62,193 nt of DNA from positions 1-62,193 of the forward strand of contig NZ_JACJLQ010000021.1 of the NCBI RefSeq assembly GCF_016902295.1, read 5' to 3'. Made by a program: the position numbers and the translations under genes. Numbering within the stretch: the stretch's first letter is position 1; every line of letters starts with the position of its first letter. Positions 57,786 to 62,193 of the stretch are shown here, one piece after another. This DNA is from Bacteroides caecigallinarum (GTDB lineage Bacteria > Bacteroidota > Bacteroidia > Bacteroidales > Bacteroidaceae). Under the pieces are notes generated by a model. The model had not been told where the DNA came from. It was given only the letters and a program-made list of their open reading frames with translations, and ran no database searches.

Positions 57786-59390
57786 TTACAATTTTGGACC
57801 GGCAGCAACAAGAGCCTTACCTGCTTCGTTTCCTGTGAACTTAGCGAAGTTCTTGATGAAACGTCCGGCCAAGTCTTTAGCTTTTTCTTCCCACTGGCAA
57901 GCACATTCGTAAGTATCGCGTGGGTCAAGGATCTTAGGATCTACACCCGGCAATTCTGTTGGAACTACGAAGTCGAAGAATGGGATAGTCTTAGTAGGAG
58001 CCTTGTCGATAGAACCGTCAAGGATAGCGTCGATAATACCACGAGTATCGCGGATAGAGATACGCTTGCCTGTTCCGTTCCATCCAGTGTTAACCAAGTA
58101 TGCCTTAGCACCAGTCATTTCCATCTTCTTAACAAGTTCTTCAGCATATTTAGTTGGGTGCAAGCTCAAGAATGCGGCACCGAAGCATGCAGAGAATGTT
58201 GGAGTCGGTTCAGTGATACCACGTTCTGTACCTGCCAACTTAGCAGTAAATCCTGACAGGAAGTAGTACTGAGCCTGAGCTGGGTTAAGGATAGATACTG
58301 GAGGCAATACACCGAATGCGTCAGCTGACAAGAAGATTACCTGCTTAGCGTGAGGACCCTTAGAAACCGGCTTAACGATGTTTTCGATGTGGTTGATTGG
58401 GTAAGAAACACGAGTGTTTTCAGTTACGCTCTTATCAGCGAAGTTAATCTTACCGTTAGCATCAACTGTAACGTTTTCAAGAAGAGCGTTACGCTTGATA
58501 GCGTTGTAGATATCCGGTTCTGATTCCTTGTCAAGGTTGATAACCTTAGCGTAGCAACCACCTTCATAGTTGAATACACCTTCGTTGTCCCATCCGTGTT
58601 CGTCGTCACCGATAAGTTTACGTTTTGGGTCAGTAGAAAGAGTAGTCTTACCTGTACCAGACAATCCGAAGAAGATAGCTGATTCAGTTTCGTCCATGTT
58701 AGTGTTAGCAGAACAGTGCATAGAAGCAACGCCACGAAGTGGGTTGAAGTAGTTCATCATAGAGAACATACCTTTCTTCATTTCACCACCGTACCAAGTG
58801 TTAAGGATAACCTGTTCCTTAGTAGTCAAGTTGAATACAACAGCTGTTTCAGAGTTCAAGCCAAGTTCTTTGTAGTTTTCAACTTTAGCCTTAGAAGCGT
58901 TGTAAACGATGAAGTCAGGTTCGAATGATTCAAGTTCTTCAGCTGTTGGGCGGATGAACATATTAGTTACGAAGTGAGCCTGCCATGCAACTTCCATGAT
59001 GAAACGAACTTTCAAACGAGTACCTTCGTTAGCACCGCAGAAACCATCAACAACATAAAGTTTCTTGTTTGACAATTCTTTAGCAGCAAGTTCTTTCAAT
59101 ACATTCCAAGCTTCTGTAGTTACAGGCTTGTTGTCATTCTTATATTCTTCTGAAGTCCACCATACAGTGTTTTCACTTGTAGCGTCTTTTACCAAGAATT
59201 TATCTTTAGGAGAACGACCAGTGTAGATACCAGTCATAACGTTTACTGCACCAAGTTCAGTTACCTGACCTTTTTCATAGCCTTCCAAACCGGCTTTTGT
59301 TTCTTCAGCAAACAATACTTCGTATGAAGGATTGTGCAAGATTTCTACGGTACCCTGGATACCGTATTTGGTAAGATCTAAATTTGCCAT
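57786..59390 (-). CDS. pckA: phosphoenolpyruvate carboxykinase (ATP)
   Basis: Interconverts oxaloacetate and PEP with ATP; in gut Bacteroidetes it mainly runs toward oxaloacetate for the succinate/propionate pathway. The 534 residues show [24 protein letters not shown], Walker [12 protein letters not shown] (242-252), GDDEHGWD (261-268) and the metal-site Lys/His region around [11 protein letters not shown]. Length is normal. Its codon use shows the bias of a highly expressed gene. Confidence 0.98.
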   Translation of the reverse strand: MANLDLTKYGIQGTVEILHNPSYEVLFAEETKAGLEGYEKGQVTELGAVNVMTGIYTGRSPKDKFLVKDATSENTVWWTSEEYKNDNKPVTTEAWNVLKELAAKELSNKKLYVVDGFCGANEGTRLKVRFIMEVAWQAHFVTNMFIRPTAEELESFEPDFIVYNASKAKVENYKELGLNSETAVVFNLTTKEQVILNTWYGGEMKKGMFSMMNYFNPLRGVASMHCSANTNMDETESAIFFGLSGTGKTTLSTDPKRKLIGDDEHGWDNEGVFNYEGGCYAKVINLDKESEPDIYNAIKRNALLENVTVDANGKINFADKSVTENTRVSYPINHIENIVKPVSKGPHAKQVIFLSADAFGVLPPVSILNPAQAQYYFLSGFTAKLAGTERGITEPTPTFSACFGAAFLSLHPTKYAEELVKKMEMTGAKAYLVNTGWNGTGKRISIRDTRGIIDAILDGSIDKAPTKTIPFFDFVVPTELPGVDPKILDPRDTYECACQWEEKAKDLAGRFIKNFAKFTGNEAGKALVAAGPKL

Positions 59391-59449
59391 TGTTCTAATG
59401 AATTAAATTGGTTATTATTTTAGATATATTTATTTCCTTTTTGGCGACA

Positions 59450-59478
59450 CAAAAATACAACATTTTATTTGAATGCAA
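59450..59478 (-). promoter_or_regulatory. pckA promoter
   Basis: TATTTTTG at 59450-59457 and TTG at 59476-59478, spacing 18 nt, on the minus strand; leader about 50 nt. Confidence 0.6.
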
Positions 59479-59628
59479 TTAATAATTAAAGAAAAAAATC
59501 CGTAATAATGAAATATTTATACTTGTGTAACATATTTGCAAGGTTAATGTTGCAAAACATAGTTTTAACGCCTATATAGCATACATATTTTAAAGGCAAT
59601 TCTCTATGTTATATTTACTTTTTGGGAT

Positions 59629-59636
59629 ACATTTGC
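59629..59636 (+). promoter_or_regulatory. -7 box before the three hairpins
   Basis: TACATTTG followed by C. Transcription would begin near 59643, right before the first hairpin. The -33 match is weak. Confidence 0.5.
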
Positions 59637-59642
59637 AGAATG

Positions 59643-59784
59643 GAGGACGGGTGTCGAAATATGGATGTTTGCAGACCGGGATTCCGACATGCTGCCGTCC
59701 ACCGCGTAAAACTATAGTGTGCAGAGCTTCTCACTATAGTCAGCAATGCGTAACACTTTAGTTTGCAGTGCTTCAAACTAAAGT
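59643..59784 (+). other. leader with three tandem hairpins before the HU-like gene
   Basis: Hairpin A: GGACGG 59645-59650 with CCGTCC 59695-59700, and inside it TGTCG 59652-59656 with CGACA 59685-59689. Hairpin B: ACTATAGTG 59711-59719 with CACTATAGT 59732-59740. Hairpin C: ACTTTAGTTTG 59755-59765 with CAAACTAAAGT 59774-59784. B and C are related, with loops TGCAGAGCTTCT and GCAGTGCTT. A also carries TTTGCAGA in its centre. No T-run follows any of them, so they are not plain terminators. They lie in the presumed leader of the HU-like gene. Confidence 0.75.
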
Positions 59785-59840
59785 TGTACGACGCACTTTT
59801 CAAGCCTTTTCTTATCTAATTTATTATAATATACGACCTT

Positions 59841-60476
59841 ATGGACAGAATTGAATACGATTTCTATGAAAACCCCAACAGCAAGAGCGAAAACTCAAAA
59901 TCGAAATACCATATCAGGATATGCAAGCGTCAGAAGATTTCCACCAAATCCATGGCGGCGAGGCTGAACAAGTACACCACACTTACCCCGACCGACATTT
60001 ACGCCACCATAACCGCACTTCAGGATGCCATATCGGGAGAGCTGGGCGCGGGAAACATCGTGGTGCTGGACGGTATCTGCCAGTTTGAAATAACACTGGG
60101 CACGGAAAGCGGTGTTGTGGACGGACTGGAGAACGGCAAGAATGTGGTTCTGAAATCGGTGAACATCAGGCCTCTGCCCGAATTTGTGGACATGGTGAAA
60201 GAATCGCTCAAGCCAAGGGTAAAATCGAGGGGATTCCACTCGGACAGGATTTCCGACGCGGAGATTGAAGCTTCTCTGGCGGATTATCTCAAGGAGAACG
60301 AGAGTATAACCCGCAGCGTAGTGGAACAGAAATTCCATATAAACAGAACCAGGGCCGCACGGATTCTGAAACGGCTCGTGCAGGAAGGGAAGCTGAAGAA
60401 TATAGGATTCAGCAATCATCCTAAGTATGTGCCGGTGGAGGATAAAAGAGCTTTAGCTACATCGTCCGCATTTTAG
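59841..60476 (+). CDS. HU-like DNA-binding protein with winged-helix C-terminus
   Basis: A 211-residue protein. The middle part (about 20-125) is an HU/IHF-like domain as in the Bacteroidetes HU-like family (SKSMAARLNKYTTLTPTDIY, LGAGNIVVLDGICQFEITLG, where the arm would lie). The last part (about 135-200) is a helix-turn-helix (ESITRSVVEQKFHINRTRAA, ILKRLVQEGKLKNIG). Such proteins often lie near capsule or mobile regions; here it stands between pckA and an AAA-ATPase_like gene. It is G+C-richer than pckA's surroundings. Its leader holds three hairpins. Confidence 0.85.
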   Translation: MDRIEYDFYENPNSKSENSKSKYHIRICKRQKISTKSMAARLNKYTTLTPTDIYATITALQDAISGELGAGNIVVLDGICQFEITLGTESGVVDGLENGKNVVLKSVNIRPLPEFVDMVKESLKPRVKSRGFHSDRISDAEIEASLADYLKENESITRSVVEQKFHINRTRAARILKRLVQEGKLKNIGFSNHPKYVPVEDKRALATSSAF

Positions 60477-60519
60477 GCACGATATTTTCAGGATAAGACA
60501 TAATTAAAGGTGAGACAAT

Positions 60520-60550
60520 TTTGTATTTCAACAGCTTTGCATTAAATTTG
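60520..60550 (+). promoter_or_regulatory. promoter of the AAA-ATPase_like gene
   Basis: TTTG at 60520-60523, 19 nt, TAAATTTG at 60543-60550, then C: exact consensus. Confidence 0.8.
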
Positions 60551-60603
60551 CATAAAGCGAGGAGAGAGAGTCGGTTATATCCATCAATTAAAAACGGTTG
60601 CGC

Positions 60604-61755
60604 ATGAAATATCCCATCGGAATACAGAGTTTTGACCAGATTATAGAAAGAGGTTATGTTTATGTCGACAAGACAAATCTCATATACCGTTTGGTGAATG
60701 AAGGGAAAATTTATTTCCTGAGCCGCCCACGACGTTTCGGGAAAAGTCTGCTGGTTTCAACACTTAAGAGTTATTTTCTTGGGCGGAAGGATCTTTTCAA
60801 TGGACTGGCAATCAGCAGTCTGGAAACGGAATGGACTGAGCATCCTGTATTCCATATAGATTTCAACAGCACAAATTTTGCCAAAGAGGTGACTCTGGAG
60901 CAAAAAATAAATTTCATGCTGAACAGTTGGAGTACACAATACGGTCTGCCTTCACAGGAAGGGAAGATAGATTTGGGAGACCGTTTTGTGGAAATTCTAA
61001 GTGGTGTTCATAAGATTACAGGACAACCGGCTGTAGTCCTGATTGACGAATACGACAAACCGTTACTGGATGTACTTGATGTGGACAAGAACCTGGAAGA
61101 ATATAACCGCAACATATTGAAGGCGTTCTACTCGGTGTTCAAGGCTGCCGACGAACATCTGAGGTTCGTACTTCTTACGGGGGTGACAAAATTCTCGCAG
61201 GTAAGCGTATTCAGCGGATTCAACCAGCCCAAGGACATAAGCCTGGATACACGATATGAGGCACTGTGCGGAATAACCCAGGATGAGATAGACTCATGCT
61301 TCACAGATGCAATATCGGAAATGGCGGAAGAATACAGTTGCTCTTTCGAGGAAATGCGCGCCCAACTGAAGAGACAGTACGACGGCTATCATTTCAGCAG
61401 GAAAATGACTGATATTTATAATCCGTTCAGCCTGCTGAATGCTCTTGACAGCAAATCGCTGGAGGATTACTGGTTCCGCTCGGGCACTCCCACATACCTT
61501 ATCAGGCTGCTCAACCATTTTAATGAGAATGTAAACGAGCTTACAGGCAAGTATTACAGTCCTTCAGAATTCATAGACTACAAGGCTGATGTGGAGCGTC
61601 CTCTGCCTATGATTTTCCAAAGCGGATATCTCACAATAAAGGGGTATGACATGGATTTCAATACCTTTCTTCTGGATTTTCCGAACAATGAGGTGAAGAA
61701 CGGGTTCCTTACCTTGGTGGCATCATCGTATCTTACTCCGGAGGAAGAAACTTAA
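60604..61755 (+). pseudogene. AAA-ATPase_like protein, nuclease end lost by internal deletion
   Basis: Family members of about 510-530 residues join a P-loop domain to a C-terminal PD-(D/E)XK nuclease-type domain. Here 383 residues remain: YPIGIQSFDQIIERGYVYVD, Walker A RPRRFGKS (41-48), Walker B VVLIDEYDKP (144-153), and the middle region through GYLTIKGYD. The frame stops at 61755 just after SSYLTPEEET. The last 20 codons of a normal family end are present in another frame at 61749-61811. So the nuclease domain was deleted and the frame lost. ATG at 60604; 60598 is TTG. Function is unknown; these genes are multicopy in Bacteroidetes. Confidence 0.85.
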
Positions 61756-61811
61756 GCTTCTCGTCGGAGACAGGTACTGTAGAAGACTGGAAAGTTATAA
61801 CTGATAAATAA
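61749..61811 (+). pseudogene. out-of-frame C-terminal remnant of the AAA-ATPase_like gene
   Basis: In the -1 frame relative to the preceding gene the sequence reads NLSFSSETGTVEDWKVITDK and then TAA, which resembles the usual FSSETR-x-EDW-type end of this family. It shows that the 3' end is still here and only the middle is lost. Confidence 0.65.
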
Positions 61812-61897
61812 TTTGTATTTGTCGACTCCCAAAAACAAAGAGCCTATCGCTATTCGTAATGCTTCAAGAGCCGGAATGTTAAAACAAAATTATTTCC
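61812..61897. other. short convergent gap without recognised feature
   Basis: Between the AAA-ATPase_like remnant and a minus-strand stop. I see no convincing hairpin or gene. Confidence 0.4.
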
Positions 61898-62193
61898 TTA
61901 CAGAACGGATATCTCATCCTCCGAAAGTCCGGTGTTTGCGGCTATTACATTTACCGGCACGCCTGATGCCTTGAATTTCCTTGCCAGCTCAAGACGTTCC
62001 TCAATGCGACCTTCCTCGCGGCCTTCCGCAAGTCCCTCCGCACGACCCTCCGCACGGCTCTTCATTACAGCAGTATTAATAGTATTCAGCCAGTCACGGT
62101 AAGCCTTGAGGCTGTCCTCGTATTCCTCATATTGTTCTTTAGTGAATCGGGCTATCTCGGCAGACTCAAAAAGACGGGTGAAGACTCTTTCCT
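61898..62193 (-). CDS. PDDEXK_2/Rpn-type nuclease (putative transposase), C-terminal part, runs off the right edge
   Basis: The last 97 codons of a gene that enters from the right edge. The frame reads ERVFTRLFESAEIARFTKEQ, a helix with YEEYEDSLKAYRDWLN, a charged repeat (SRAEGRAEGLAEGREEGR, typical EG-R hairpin/coil) and KASGVPVNVIAANTGLSEDE before the stop. This is the C-terminal pattern of Rpn family recombination-promoting nuclease / PDDEXK_2 putative transposases, common in Bacteroidales. The catalytic N-terminal domain lies outside the window, so intactness is unknown. Confidence 0.8.
   Translation of the reverse strand, partial: ERVFTRLFESAEIARFTKEQYEEYEDSLKAYRDWLNTINTAVMKSRAEGRAEGLAEGREEGRIEERLELARKFKASGVPVNVIAANTGLSEDEISVL

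Noticed and set aside
59501..59640. Possible small gene or tRNA in the pckA-HU spacer
   Set aside because: No open frame with a sensible start, and no cloverleaf could be drawn; only the hairpins further right are real structure.

Overview
The window comes from a member of the phylum Bacteroidota, order Bacteroidales, most likely a gut Bacteroides/Phocaeicola/Prevotella relative. Four things support this. Promoters repeatedly show the Bacteroidota form (TTTG or TTG, about 19 nt, TAnnTTTG). Shine-Dalgarno sequences are almost absent. An N-succinylornithine-type carbamoyltransferase is present. Several families are typical of the group: NigD-like and DUF4369 lipoproteins, BACON-M64 peptidase, Mfa-like fimbrillins, and an M56 peptidase carrying a TonB C-terminal domain. 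I saw no tRNA, rRNA, CRISPR array, prophage or intact insertion sequence.

Layout. (1) 1-4000 is visibly G+C-richer: one intact secreted GH2 glycosidase followed by three broken genes (a C-terminal fragment of unknown family, a histidine-kinase tail, an ECF sigma factor without its N-terminus). It looks like a rearranged or joined segment. (2) 4030-9840 holds groES-groEL, a Crp/Fnr regulator, a BlaI-type repressor and a BlaR1-like M56 membrane peptidase. (3) 9869-16015 holds efp and rpmH, diverging from one spacer, then a + strand run of PASTA protein, rluD, ddl, acyltransferase, NigD-like lipoprotein and rhodanese lipoprotein. (4) 16071-18377 is argF' and proA, followed by a small DUF2007 gene. 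(5) 18926-36936 is one long minus-strand str-S10-spc-alpha superoperon (rpsL to rplQ, with fusA, secY, map, infA and rpoA). Its promoter and the terminator of the DUF3467 gene before it are both readable; rpoB/rpoC and tuf are absent here. (6) 37120-45089 holds DUF3467, gltX, a PgpH-like HD phosphohydrolase, a DUF389 membrane protein, a flippase and ruvB. (7) 45232-51214 is a surface cluster: a fimbrial-type lipoprotein, a small lipoprotein, a BACON-M64 peptidase and two tandem fimbrillins. (8) 51378-57197 is an envelope cluster: two DUF4369 paralogues, an OmpA-family protein, a beta-barrel protein and a 764-residue coiled-coil lipoprotein with a leader of about 330 nt. (9) 57786-62193 holds pckA, an HU-like regulator behind a leader with three tandem hairpins, an AAA-ATPase_like gene broken by an internal deletion, and the tail of a PDDEXK_2/Rpn-type gene running off the right edge.

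How the parts work together. The centre is translation and secretion housekeeping (ribosomal proteins, EF-G, IF-1, EF-P, SecY, Map, RNA polymerase alpha, chaperonin). The 10.9-16 kb run mixes rRNA modification with cell-wall precursor and membrane-lipid steps. The 45-57 kb block is almost entirely exported: fimbrial subunits, a secreted peptidase, an OmpA-type anchor, a barrel and a long coiled-coil lipoprotein. The least explained items are the coiled-coil lipoprotein locus with its long leader, the triple-hairpin leader before the HU-like gene, the exact 22-bp tandem repeat after the M56 gene, and three isolated strong Shine-Dalgarno sequences inside the ribosomal operon.
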